Shown here in pieces: positions 54,073-64,000 of a stretch of 64,000 nucleotides of DNA (the first letter of the stretch is position 1; each line of letters begins with the position of its first letter). The notes beneath the pieces were generated by a model. It was given only the letters and a program-made list of their open reading frames with translations. It was not told the DNA's origin and searched no databases. Position numbers and translations under genes: made by a program. Source of the DNA: Doris montereyensis (lineage: Eukaryota; Mollusca; Gastropoda; Nudibranchia; Dorididae); NCBI GenBank assembly GCA_037039925.1, contig JAXRKP010000939.1, forward strand, positions 30,001-94,000, written 5' to 3'.

Positions 54073-55394
54073 ACTCTGTCTTTCTCCTTGCAAATTAAAG
54101 AGACCTAATTATCTTCCTAGTATTGCTCCTGGATTAGCACCACTAACTTTAAGTATATTGTGGAAAACAATTTAAACATACTGTGGTGATGATAAATTGA
54201 TTTGGAAACATTCATACTAGGGTTTCTGGGGTTTATTTGTTTTATTCCTTGTAAGAAAGAGTTACTATGTTTTTTAAACAATTATTTTGCATAAAAAGAC
54301 TTCCACCAAGTTCAACACCCCATTCTTTACTTCCTCGAGTGACCCTCCCAGCAATGTAAAGCATCCCTGTACAAGCATTTGAAAATGATGATGTGCTAAG
54401 GGAATAATAATATTACTTCATAGATGACCTGGTGTCAAGACCTCATAAGGGTACCAAACAATCTCATAGACTGTTGTAGCAATGAACTTAAGAGAGTTTG
54501 AGGGAATGATGATACAGTCACAACCTGTTATTCATTGAGAAAAATATTTTTGTCTTGTTAATTTCAGTATTTAATTTGTGCGCTACCAGGTGTTGGCTTC
54601 CTTCTCTCCTTTTAATGTTTTGTTTTATGATAGATTTGACTAGGATAAACATTTTTGGTTCAAAGATTTTTTTAGCAGTGAGCATACTTAACTTTTTTTC
54701 TTTTTGGTTTATTCATGAAAACAAATTTTTTGTATCATTAGAATTTATATTGTCATACAGTGGTCTAAATTTTGTTTTCCAAGCAGACGACCAGACCAAT
54801 AGATACCAGTCTTGAGTGCCTTGTAGATTGATAGATAGATAGATAGATACACACACACATACATAACATGCAAATACATACATACACACATACGCCCACA
54901 CACACGTTCACTTTTTTCTTTGAAAGTATTTTTATGCTTTTTCTGAGATTAAGGTTTTATCTAAAATTGCAAATGTGGTTGCAGGTCTGGGGAGGAAGGG
55001 TTGAAAGATCAACAATACCCAAGCAGAAAAGGGTTTAGTAGGAACTGCAATACTTCTTATGAGGTTGATGTATTTAATAAATGTAGATTTAGGACTTCAG
55101 TTAAAGTAGAGCTGCTTTAGCATCGTAGAATCAATAGAAATGTAATAAAGTTATCAATTTGAGATTGAACTTTGTAAAAATTTGTAAACATTGATAACCC
55201 AAGAAACTCCATGGAATGTATCAATGTAATGTCTTGAAAGTGCTTGAATTGATTATTGGAAATGTTGTAATGGTGACATCCTTTTGAAAGCTGTTTTGAA
55301 AAGTAAATGTTTTCGAGTTCATTGCAGTTAGCTCACTTTCAAATTATTATTTTTTGTTGTGTAATAGTTTGTCTTTCTTTATTTCGTTATTCAG

Positions 55395-55564
55395 GGCAAA
55401 TCCTAATGACAAATGGCTAGATGCCTACTATGATCCTGTTGCATCACTCTACACCTTTACTCAGTGTCTGACCTTGTCAGATATACAGGCAGATGGGGAC
55501 TGGAAATTGATTATTGCAGATCTGGGCACAGGAACGTATGACATGAAGCTGAAAGTTTACAAAA
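55395..55564 (+). CDS. BBS1: BBS1 exon: [11 protein letters not shown] block
   Basis: [20 protein letters not shown], then [12 protein letters not shown], matching human NSKWLDAHYDPMANIHTF and YKLVVGDLGPG. Acceptor TTATTCAG, donor AAA|GTAAGT, phase 1. The first visible coding exon. Confidence 0.93.
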
Positions 55565-58500
55565 GTAAGTTTCTTTTCAACCATTTATTGATTACAAACC
55601 CAACAAAGGTTGTCTAAGAAATCATTGATATCAAGAAAAGCCTTTTTTCCTTCCTGAAAACAAATTAGTATGTTTTGAAGATTTTTTTTTCTTTATCATA
55701 ATCAGATTAATGATTCATTAAAAACTTCAACAATAGGTCTTGTTCCAAGTTCTTTTTATTCTTTATTTGCATGTTTTTATCAAAACAAAAGTGTGTTTGA
55801 TGAAATTTCCTTTTTTTTGCTATTAATCAGAATAATTTGCGGCAAATTTGGAACTTCACGGAGGGAAAAAATTGTCTTGTTGTAGTTCTTTTATTCTTTA
55901 TTTGCATGTTTTATGATTTAACTATATTTTGCCATTTAACATTTTAACCCACTTAAAAAATGTGTTGTGTTATTTTTTGTGTTTGAATATCTTTCTTCAT
56001 TTTCACCAACATTCATAGAGGATATAAAATATAATGGCAGGTTAAGCCCGCTCAATTGTTGTTAGCTTTTGATTACCGTGTGTGCTTTAAATGTCTTTAT
56101 ATATCATATATTACAGACACAACATTAATGAGTGAACACACAATAATTGACCTCCCAACGGGTGTGGTAACCTTCTATATGGATATACTAGAACCAAGGA
56201 CTCTGGTAGAGTGATATTATTTTATTTGTTTATTTTTATTGATGTTTAAGTTAAATAGTTGCCATGTCATGTATGGATGACGTTTATAAGAGTATGTATA
56301 GATGTTGAATAGTGTTTGTTTGTATTCTAAGAAATTTGCAACCATTTTGATGTCTCTAAGTTATCAAGCAGTTCATGCGCAATAAATTTTAATATCAAGC
56401 TATTTCTTATTCTTTCTTTTATTGTTGAAATGCTCAACTTGTTAAAGATGAAAGTTTTTTAAAAATTTGATTCCAACTTTCTATTATATATTTATCATTA
56501 TGATTAAGTTGTTGCATTTTCTTATTTTCTTTCTTTCTATGGTTTCACCAATTGTACAAACACATTTTCAACGATTTGTTTTTCATGATCTTTTCATAGC
56601 TATTGCTGTTGCCTCTGGTCCATACATATATGTGTACAAAAACCTTTCGCCCATACTTCAAATTCACATTACCTCCTTTAGACATCCATCCAATGGAAGA
56701 GGATTTATGGAGTCAGGCCAAGGATGTAAGTTGTGTGTCAACATTGCTTTCATCACTGTTCATATCATTTTTATTTTTGCCATTGTTTTTTTTTGCTGGC
56801 TGTTTTTCAAGGATAGAGTATGTTTGGTATTCTTTCTTTTTTCTTCCACAAGTGAGGGAATTCAAATAGAAAATCACATACATTTCAAATTGAATGAAAG
56901 TCTCAAATGCCAAAAATTAAGGAATTTAATTGAATTTCATGTGTTTCTTATCCACTGTAAAAGTGGGTTTTTTTATGTTTTGTCTGTTTTCATAATCATG
57001 ACCTCTAGATGAAGAAAACCTCTATACTGATTCAGTTGTGAATGTCACATGAATGTACTCTATTTATAACTATTCAAAATTTAAACTTATTGGATACATA
57101 GCAAAATCAATTTTTCTGTCTGTTTTCAGGACCAAATCAATATATACAGCATGAGGAAATGCTAGACGGTTTAAGGTTTGTTAATAGTAATAGAATAATA
57201 AGATGCTCCACAATAATTCTGCCTTTTTAATATATTTACTGTACATCATGTGTAAAGTTCAATACTTCATTAATTGATTATATAAGTCTGCTTTTTTCTT
57301 TATCCATTTTAAACCATGAAATCAAAATCTAGTTGTGTAAGCCTCAAAAGCTCAGGTTTTTGCAATACAAATTAATATTTTCGTTAGGTTGTGACTTTTA
57401 ATTCAAGGGGAAAATAAAATAAATGAACAAAATATAGTCCAGATAGGTATGAAAGTCATTTTTGTTTCTATTCATGAAAGTTTTTTACTATCTGTGGTGA
57501 TTTGTAAGTCAAAATGAAAGACATTTTGTTACTAAATAGTTGTAAGCAGCAAGAGCTATTTACATTATTGCAGTCAGCTTGATCATCTACACGACACATC
57601 TGGTTTAATTGAAATGCCTTCGTCTTTAAAATCTATGAACAAAAGACATCTGTCTTTGAAACGTAAGGTGTCTGTTATAAATGGTGTTGTTAGCCAGTCC
57701 GGGTGTGTTGTTATCGGGCCAATTAATTAAAGACATCTGTTTCCTGAGAGAATGTGGCCGTAGGCAGATCATGGTGTCAGGTGATGTGTTCTAAGACCGT
57801 TACTACTGTATTATTGTTATTATTCTTATTATTTTTACCATTTAAATGAATATTACTACTCTTATCAATTCAGACACGATGGTTGCTCTCTTACAGTAAG
57901 GTCTTTGCGCCTGCTACAGCTTGAACAAAGCAATGTAGAAAATTTTGTCAATCTCCATAAGAATTCTCCTTTAAAAAAGCAGGTAAGTTTCTTTATTTGA
58001 ATAGCTGGATTTCTATTCATCTCCATGTCTATATTTCTCTTATGCTCTCAGAAATTAGATTTAATCAGTTAGTCTTCTTGGTCATTGTCCATCTCAACTA
58101 ACTTACTCCTAAACACTTTAGAATAGGTAAGGGTTTTTTTCTTTTGAAATCTTATTTCTTTAATCATATCTATCAACTAGTCAATTTATCAGTTATATTT
58201 TTGTATGTGTTTTGTTTATCTTTATTTCGTTTGTGAATATGTTCCTTTTATCTGTGTTATAATTTCTCTCAAAAATGTCTTGTTTAATCAACATAGATTC
58301 TTTAGAAAGACTGTTGCATCAATTTCGTATATTTTTAAAAGACAAAGATCAACATTTGTAACCATATATATCTATATAACATACAAGCATACCATAACAA
58401 AAAAAGCCCAACTAAATTCATTGATTTATGACAATAATTTTCATTTTGAACTATCACTCTAGACTGTCATAACTTGTCTGAGCACCATGAAGAAGTCAGT

Positions 58501-60287
58501 GGCAGATGAAGATGCAATAAGTTGTTTGGTGTTAGGCACGGAGAGCAAGTCTGTGTACATATTGGACCCAGAAGCGTTCACTGTTCTTGCAACTGTAAGC
58601 TTACAATAATGTTATATATATATGGCACTTACCAAGGAGGATGGAAATTTAAGAAATCAATATTGCTTTGCTCATTATAAATCCAGTGTTTTGTACTCTT
58701 GAGTCTTAGAAGTGATATGATATAATAAGAGAATAAATGTCTTTCTGCAACTTATGAGCCTGGAAAGAAATACTAGCAGAGCAAGCCATGAACATTTCCA
58801 CTGTAAAATGATATTATGAAAATTTAAACAACAAAGAGGGGAAGGGGGGCGAGAGAAAAAGAGAGAACCTTGGATAAGTGACCTCATTCTACATACTTTG
58901 AGTGAATCCACTTACATGATGCATACTTTTTACACCACAGATGGATCTCCCAAGTATACCAGTATTTCTTAGTGTAAATGGTCTGTTTGATGTTGATTAC
59001 CGCATTGTCGTATCCTGCAGGAATGGGTGCGTCTACACTCTCAAAAGGTATTTTAACCAATTTTTCACTGTTTACATTCAGTGTTTAATTAATCAGTAAT
59101 CTTTGACAAATTTTATGCTTTTACTTTCCGTAATGTTGAATAATAAAAAAAATATAATACTATGGCTTCATTTTGATATAGAGGAATGCTTTGTTTTGGG
59201 GTTTTAATAGCAACACACGAAGGCATGCTTAGTCATTTTGATCTCCTTAACTTTTTAAATACATATCTGTGTCTGCAGCAATTACTGCAAAAATTGTAAA
59301 GTTCCTATCTCATTGACCAAATGAAACATGCTCATTCATAGTTTAGTTAAAAGTAATAAATTTAAAAGACATAAGCAATGTTTATCGTAGCATCGAACAG
59401 AGGATTTAAATAGGGAAAATAATATGCATGCAGAGGGCAAACAATTTGTTTCTACAATTGTCATGCAAGTTGATGACACAAAATTCTATCAAATTTTCTG
59501 AATCATCACTATCCCTCAAGCCATATCAGTGACTAACTCCTAGGTTTAAGGTGCAAATTCTATAAAAAAAAAACATATTTTCACCAGCTTTATTACAAAT
59601 GACATGTTGAGTAACGATACATGTTACATCAAGATAAAAATAACCTTTCACATTCAATCTAACGTCTGGTTCTTTTCCTCACATGCCTTTTAAAAGAAAA
59701 TTCATGTACCTAAATCACTCATCATTATTGAAAATCATATTTACACAGAGGCAGCACAGATGTCACAAAGCACATGATTGAGCTCAACTCTCAGCCAGTG
59801 GGCATGGAGCGCATAAACAAAAATATTTACGTTGGTTGCATGGATGAGACCTTACACTGTTTCACATCAAAGGTAGGAAGCATGAGTATGCTATTTGGAG
59901 CAACTCTTTTGTGCGGACATTGTATTCTCTTTAAAATTATTCACTTTTATTTCTTGTTATGGTGCCTCAAAGTTAGATTTCTTTTGTACATATGATTTGT
60001 TAAAACAGGAATGAAACCTAATGCCATCTTGGATGAATCATACTGAACTATGAACTCTGATTTATGCCCATCTTTTGGCCCAATCGGTCAAACACTGAGA
60101 GAAAATAAGGCATCCCATTTGGAGGAATGTTGTTTAGTATATAAAGTTTTTTGCTGTAATATAAAAAGAAAAGACGGGTATGCAATCATCTGGATCTTAA
60201 ACCTATATGATGCGTAGATATTTTGTTGATGTCTGTCTCTTCCAGGATCGTAAATAATGGAAATAATTCCTTGTTTTTATTTCCCCT

Positions 60288-60321
<34 letters not shown>

Positions 60322-61693
60322 TAATTCATTTCTATAGCGCCCACTCCCATCTTACAACAGCTCTAGACGCATTTATACATACATTGTAAAAAACATGAGC
60401 AATGCACATAAACAAAATAAATAAATACTATGTTAGACATTTTGATCAACACATTCTGTGCACGTTAAAGATCCCTTGGCTGTTTTCAGGGCAGTCTGAG
60501 CAAAATTAAAAATCCTACCAAAACCCCCAAGATCACCTGAGTTGTGGATGTGGGTAAAATCAAATCAGATTTTTTTAAACTGGACATTTGCCATATCAAA
60601 TCCGACCTTATTTACCAGCATGATAATGATCTTACGCATTGTGGCAGTTGAATTTTGAATTTAAAAATAAAAATTTCTTCCTATGTTCAGGGGAAAAAGT
60701 TGTGGACAGTTCGCCTTCCAGCCAGTATTACGACACTTGAAGTAATAGATTATAAGCCTAGAGGTTTCTCTGCAATAATTGTTGGTCTCAGCAATAAGGA
60801 GGTGCACATTTACAAGGAAAAGTATTTGGTTGACATAATCAAGATGGAAGATGTTGTAACCAGCATTAGGTTTGGACGCTTTGGAAGGGAAGATGGCACC
60901 CTTGTCCTGACAACAAAACGTAAGTGTATAACTATAACTCACTGATTCATTTGCATGTCCTGATAATGGCAGTAAAGTAAAGGAAAAGTAAAGTTCCTTC
61001 AAGGCCGTTACAGCCCATAGAGCTGGAGCTTATCCCAGTTTTGATAGCGTGAAGCAGAATAGATGATAATAATCATCTCCTGGACAGGACGCTAGTCTGA
61101 TGCAGGTTGTATTATGCCTCCCAAGCTAGTGCTTGTACCCATTTGCACCTGGGTTCGAGTGGGGAAAACGCGTATTAAGTGTCTTTCCCAAGGAACACAA
61201 CGGCGGGGCTAGCTTTGCTAGGATTCGAACCCAGAACCTCATGATCCCAAGTCCAGCAGCCTAACCACTCAGCCACGGACACCACGATAATTGCAGTAGT
61301 TGTTGTTTTACAAGGACATAATAACAGTACTCTAAAATATTAGATGTTTTCTGTGCTGATGTTAAGATTTTTATGCATGTAAATCAATACATACAATACA
61401 TTCATGTCTTTCAAAGGACATCACTCTTCAACAGGTAAAATAAATTTAACAAAATTATTGTTGTATTCTTGGGTTCTGAAAATCATAGACTGCGCATGAA
61501 TAACAATGAAATTGTGTATATTTCAAATCAATAGGTGGAGGCCTGTATGTGAAGATCTTGAAGAGAACAGCAAAGTTTGAAGAGAAAGACATATCTGCTG
61601 GTCCACCAGCTGCTCAGAACATAAAGTTGAATGTGCCAAAAAAGACAAAACTCTTTGTCGATCAAACACAACGAGAAAGAGAAAATGGCATAG
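55395..61693 (+). CDS. BBS1: BBS1, BBSome subunit, partial (10 internal exons)
   Basis: BBS1 is a beta-propeller subunit of the BBSome coat that moves membrane proteins in and out of cilia and binds ARL6. Exons: 55395-55564, 56117-56205, 56600-56725, 57130-57175, 57874-57982, 58463-58594, 58941-59047, 59749-59872, 60691-60919, 61535-61693. The product runs from [20 protein letters not shown] through the propeller (YKNL...[38 protein letters not shown]) to [20 protein letters not shown], following human BBS1 block by block. The first coding exon (Met and perhaps 15-20 residues) was not found upstream, and the C-terminal part lies beyond the window. Seven exons are clean; one-base breaks occur at 56205, 56645-56647 and 57155-57156. 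Confidence 0.94.
56117..56205 (+). CDS. BBS1: BBS1 exon: [12 protein letters not shown] equivalent
   Basis: [20 protein letters not shown] then DILEPRTL, matching human [27 protein letters not shown]. The exit at CTG|GTAGAG leaves phase 0 where the next exon expects phase 1; a GGG shortened to GG would fix it. Confidence 0.85.
56600..56725 (+). CDS. BBS1: BBS1 exon: [11 protein letters not shown] / RPYFKF
   Basis: [15 protein letters not shown], then in a shifted frame [20 protein letters not shown] and WSQAKD. Human has [34 protein letters not shown]. The break lies at TTT 56645-56647, here one base too many. Donor GAT|GTAAGT. Confidence 0.9.
57130..57175 (+). CDS. BBS1: BBS1 exon (46 nt)
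   Basis: DQINIYSM then, one frame over, EMLDGL, matching human RIDPLTLKEMLESIR. One more G at 57155-57156 joins them. Acceptor TTTTCAG, donor AAG|GTTTGT. Confidence 0.8.
57874..57982 (+). CDS. BBS1: BBS1 exon: SLRLLQLE block
   Basis: [20 protein letters not shown] then [10 protein letters not shown], matching human [25 protein letters not shown]. Frame intact; donor CAG|GTAAGT. Confidence 0.93.
58463..58594 (+). CDS. BBS1: BBS1 exon: propeller blade
   Basis: [20 protein letters not shown] then [20 protein letters not shown], matching human [39 protein letters not shown]. 44 codons, frame intact. Confidence 0.95.
58941..59047 (+). CDS. BBS1: BBS1 exon: propeller blade
   Basis: [20 protein letters not shown] then [15 protein letters not shown], matching human [34 protein letters not shown]. 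Frame intact. Confidence 0.95.
59749..59872 (+). CDS. BBS1: BBS1 exon: propeller blade
   Basis: [20 protein letters not shown] then [14 protein letters not shown], matching human [33 protein letters not shown]. Frame intact; donor AAG|GTAGGA. Confidence 0.93.
60292..60320 (+). repeat. (AAT)n microsatellite
   Basis: Nine to ten ATA/AAT units in the BBS1 intron before the GKKLWTV exon. Confidence 0.9.
60691..60919 (+). CDS. BBS1: BBS1 exon: GKKLWTV to [13 protein letters not shown]
   Basis: [20 protein letters not shown] ... [20 protein letters not shown] ... [20 protein letters not shown], following human GKKLWTVQMPAAILTM ... [20 protein letters not shown]. Frame intact; the next intron holds a young SINE. 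Confidence 0.95.
60975..61285 (-). mobile_element. tRNA-derived SINE, copy 7, with target duplication
   Basis: Inverse full-length copy in a BBS1 intron: ggccgttacagcccatagag, gacaggacgctagtctgatg, ggattcgaacccagaacctc, head complement cctaaccactcagccacgga. Flanks gataatggcagta (60962-60974) and gataattgcagta (61286-61298) match at 12 of 13. The tail reads (TTTAC)-like. Confidence 0.9.
61535..61693 (+). CDS. BBS1: BBS1 exon: GGGL...KILKRTA, last visible exon
   Basis: [20 protein letters not shown] then [20 protein letters not shown], matching human GGGLIIKILKRTAVF and [20 protein letters not shown]. Donor G|GTCAGT. The following intron begins with an antisense LINE. Confidence 0.95.
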
Positions 61694-61737
61694 GTCAGTA
61701 TGTTCAAATGTCTGTCATTCTGGATTGAATTTTTTCT

Positions 61738-64000
61738 TTCCTTCTTTATCAGTTCCCATTATACCTTTTGGTGTATGGGTTCAGATGTCCGAGATTATCT
61801 TTCTCCAGGATGCCCTGTCCTGGCATTTTCTGTTTCCTTCCAAAAAAGTTAAGTTTCTATGCTTCAATGCCTCTTTTATGTCTTCTTCTCACTTTCTCCG
61901 AGGTCTGCCTTTTTGTCTTTTACCTTGGGCTTTAGCACTGTATACTGATTTAGCTATTCTATTGTCATTCATTCTGTTTACATGCCCAAACCATCTCAAT
62001 TGGTTTAGTTCTATCTTAGTTTGTATGCCGTCTGCTTTGGTTTTATCTCCTATTGTTGTATTTCTGATTTTGTCTCTTTTACTTTTCCCTACTACTGTTC
62101 TTAGATATTTCATTTCAGCTGCCTGTACTCTACTGTATTCTCTACTGTCTAAGGTTCAGGTTTCACTGCCATAGAGGATAGTAGGACAATAAACTGTGTT
62201 GTATACTGCCATTTTGGTTTTTGTTGACAACTCTTGTTTACCTATATGGTTATAATTTGCACTTGCCTTTTTGATTCTCTGGCTGATTTCTTCTCTTAGT
62301 TTTCCCTTTGAGTTAATCATTACACCGAGGTAATTATAGCTTTGAACTTCTTCCAAATTCTCCCTGACCAATTTAAGATTTTGTGATTTAGCTTCCCAAG
62401 TTACTAGCATTGTTTTGGTTTTCTTTGCATTTACTCTCATTTCTCTTTTATTTAGTTCATTGTTCATCATGTTGATATCCGACTGTAGGTCACTTTTTGA
62501 TTTTCCAATCAGAACTAAACCATCTAAATGAAAGCATTGATACATTTATGGTTTGAGCTTCCACATACCTACATTCATTTTCTTCATTATTTGAGGATGC
62601 CTTTGTGACTGAATCCATAAATGTGATAAACAAAAGAGGACTTAGGATACAACTCTGTCTTACTCCTATATCTACATCAAATTCTGCAGATATATGTTTT
62701 CGACTACTCTCACTGTACATGTTGGTTTATTGTAAAAACTTTTAATGGCTTCTACATTGTGTTCTTTTAAAGAATGCCATAGTTCATCCCTCTTCACAGT
62801 ATCAAATGCCTTTTCTAAGTCAATAAAACACAAGTGCAAATCAATGTTTCTCTCAAGGAATTTTTCTATTATTTGTTTAATTATAAATATGTGGTCTTGT
62901 ACATTTCTTCCTGGTCTAAATCAACTTTGATGTTCTTCAATCTGATCCTCTACTCTTTTCCTTAGTCTCATTTCCAATATACGGGCATACACTTTTCCTG
63001 GTATGCTAAGTAGTGATATCCCTCTATAGTTTGAGCATTCCATATTGATCCTTTCTTATGTATTGGTACTACTGTTCCCTTTTTCCAGTCGTCTGGCACC
63101 TGTTTGGACTTTCATGTTTGTTGGCATATTGCATGTAGTAGTTTGACTGCCTCTCTCCCTTGATTTTTAATCAATTATGGATAAACTTGATCTGCTCCCG
63201 AAATCTTTCCTAATTTCACTTTTCTTATAGCTGTTTGGATTTCTTCCATTGAGATATCTACATCTTCAGCTGTCTCATCTGGATTACTTGTTACTCTTAC
63301 TAATTGATCTTTACTCCTTGTTTCATATGTTCTGGAGGGATTATGTAATTGTTGAAAATATTTTCTCCACGCTTCCATGATTTGGCTGTCTTCTTTCATT
63401 ATTTATCCTTTGGCGTTCTTAATTTGTCGTATTGGACATGCTTTGGTCTTTCGTATGCTCTTCACTTTCCCCCAGAACAGCTTTTGATTTCCTTGATATC
63501 TTTCTTGAAGTCTTTGTCCAAACTCTTCCCATTGTTTCTGTTTTGCCTCATTTCCTCTTTGGCAATAGTTCTTTTGCTAACGTAATCTTTCCTATCCTCT
63601 GGTCTCTTTGTTTGCAAGTATTTCTTCCAGGCATGCTTCTTTTCTTTGATCTTATTCTTGACATTCTCATTCCACCATGCTGTTCTTTTCCTATCTCCTT
63701 CAATTTGTTTCCTACCACAGACCTCTTCAGTACAACTGAGGAGTGTTTCTTTATACATTTCCCACTTTTCTTCTATTGTGCTATCATTCAGATCCATCTG
63801 CCTTTCACTGATAAATCTTTTTATCCTAGATTAGTATATCTGTTTTACTATTGGTTTATTAAGTTGCTCTATGTTTAGTTTAGTAGCTTTCTTCTTTTTC
63901 CTTTTCTGTTTGTTTTCTTCAGTCAGAAATTTCATGTTGGCAATCACCAGGTGATGATCACTAAATATTTCTGCTCCTTTATTTACTCTTGCATCCAATG
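61738..64000 (-). mobile_element. LINE (RTE-like), second copy, running past the window end
   Basis: Antisense in a BBS1 intron. From the window edge toward 61.7 kb: KRTAWWNENVKNKIKEKKHA (after the endonuclease), EEIQTAIRKVKLGKISGADQ, the SGFRPGR-type region, DIGVRQSCILSPLLFITFMD, an active site reading HLDG in place of FADD, MRVNAKKTKTMLVT, YLGVMINSKGKLREEISQRI and LRWFGHVNRMNDNRIAKSVY. The 3' end near 61740 shares CTGATAAAGAA with the copy at 36.8 kb. Frame breaks and the altered active site mark it as dead. Confidence 0.9.

Overview
The window looks like nuclear DNA of an invertebrate animal, most likely a lophotrochozoan and plausibly a mollusc. It is AT-rich, its genes are split into many small exons by GT-AG introns, and it is full of microsatellites, tRNA-derived SINEs, non-LTR retrotransposon fragments and small DNA transposons. 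The taxonomic call is inferred from style and protein similarity only. No bacterial-type operons, CRISPR arrays or complete tRNA genes were seen.

Three conserved genes can be reconstructed exon by exon. ATG14 (+, 10290-18879) encodes the autophagy-specific subunit of the class III PI3-kinase complex and appears complete over nine exons. MUS81 (-, 45816-26025) encodes the catalytic subunit of the structure-specific endonuclease and spans sixteen exons. BBS1 (+, from 55395 past the window end) encodes a BBSome subunit; ten internal exons are visible, the first exon was not found and the 3' part lies outside. ATG14 and MUS81 converge on a gene-free stretch of about 7 kb. MUS81 and BBS1 diverge from a transposon-rich stretch of about 9.6 kb. 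The three act in separate processes (autophagy initiation, recombination repair, ciliary trafficking), so no shared pathway is implied.

Layout: 1-10.2 kb, no recognised gene, with a 530-bp MITE, a ~60-bp minisatellite, a purine-rich tract and SINEs; 10.3-18.9 kb, ATG14; 18.9-26 kb, repeats; 26-45.8 kb, MUS81, whose introns hold a decayed retroelement, an inverted SINE pair, a 5S-rRNA/LINE chimera and a pogo-like element; 46-52 kb, retroelement and piggyBac remains; 53.9 kb, a long (CT)n; 55.4-61.7 kb, BBS1; 61.7-64 kb, a second copy of the LINE inside a BBS1 intron.

Two points stand out. First, a 5'-truncated LINE in a MUS81 intron is joined at its 5' end to a 5S rRNA-like sequence that begins exactly at the 5S first base, and one 12-bp target-site duplication brackets the whole unit; a second, unrelated retroelement remnant carries a 5S-like segment at its 3' end. 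Second, all three genes show repeated one-base frame breaks at short homopolymers, which points to consensus errors in the assembly rather than to three dead genes. Exon borders were placed by eye from splice sites, reading frame and remembered family sequences.
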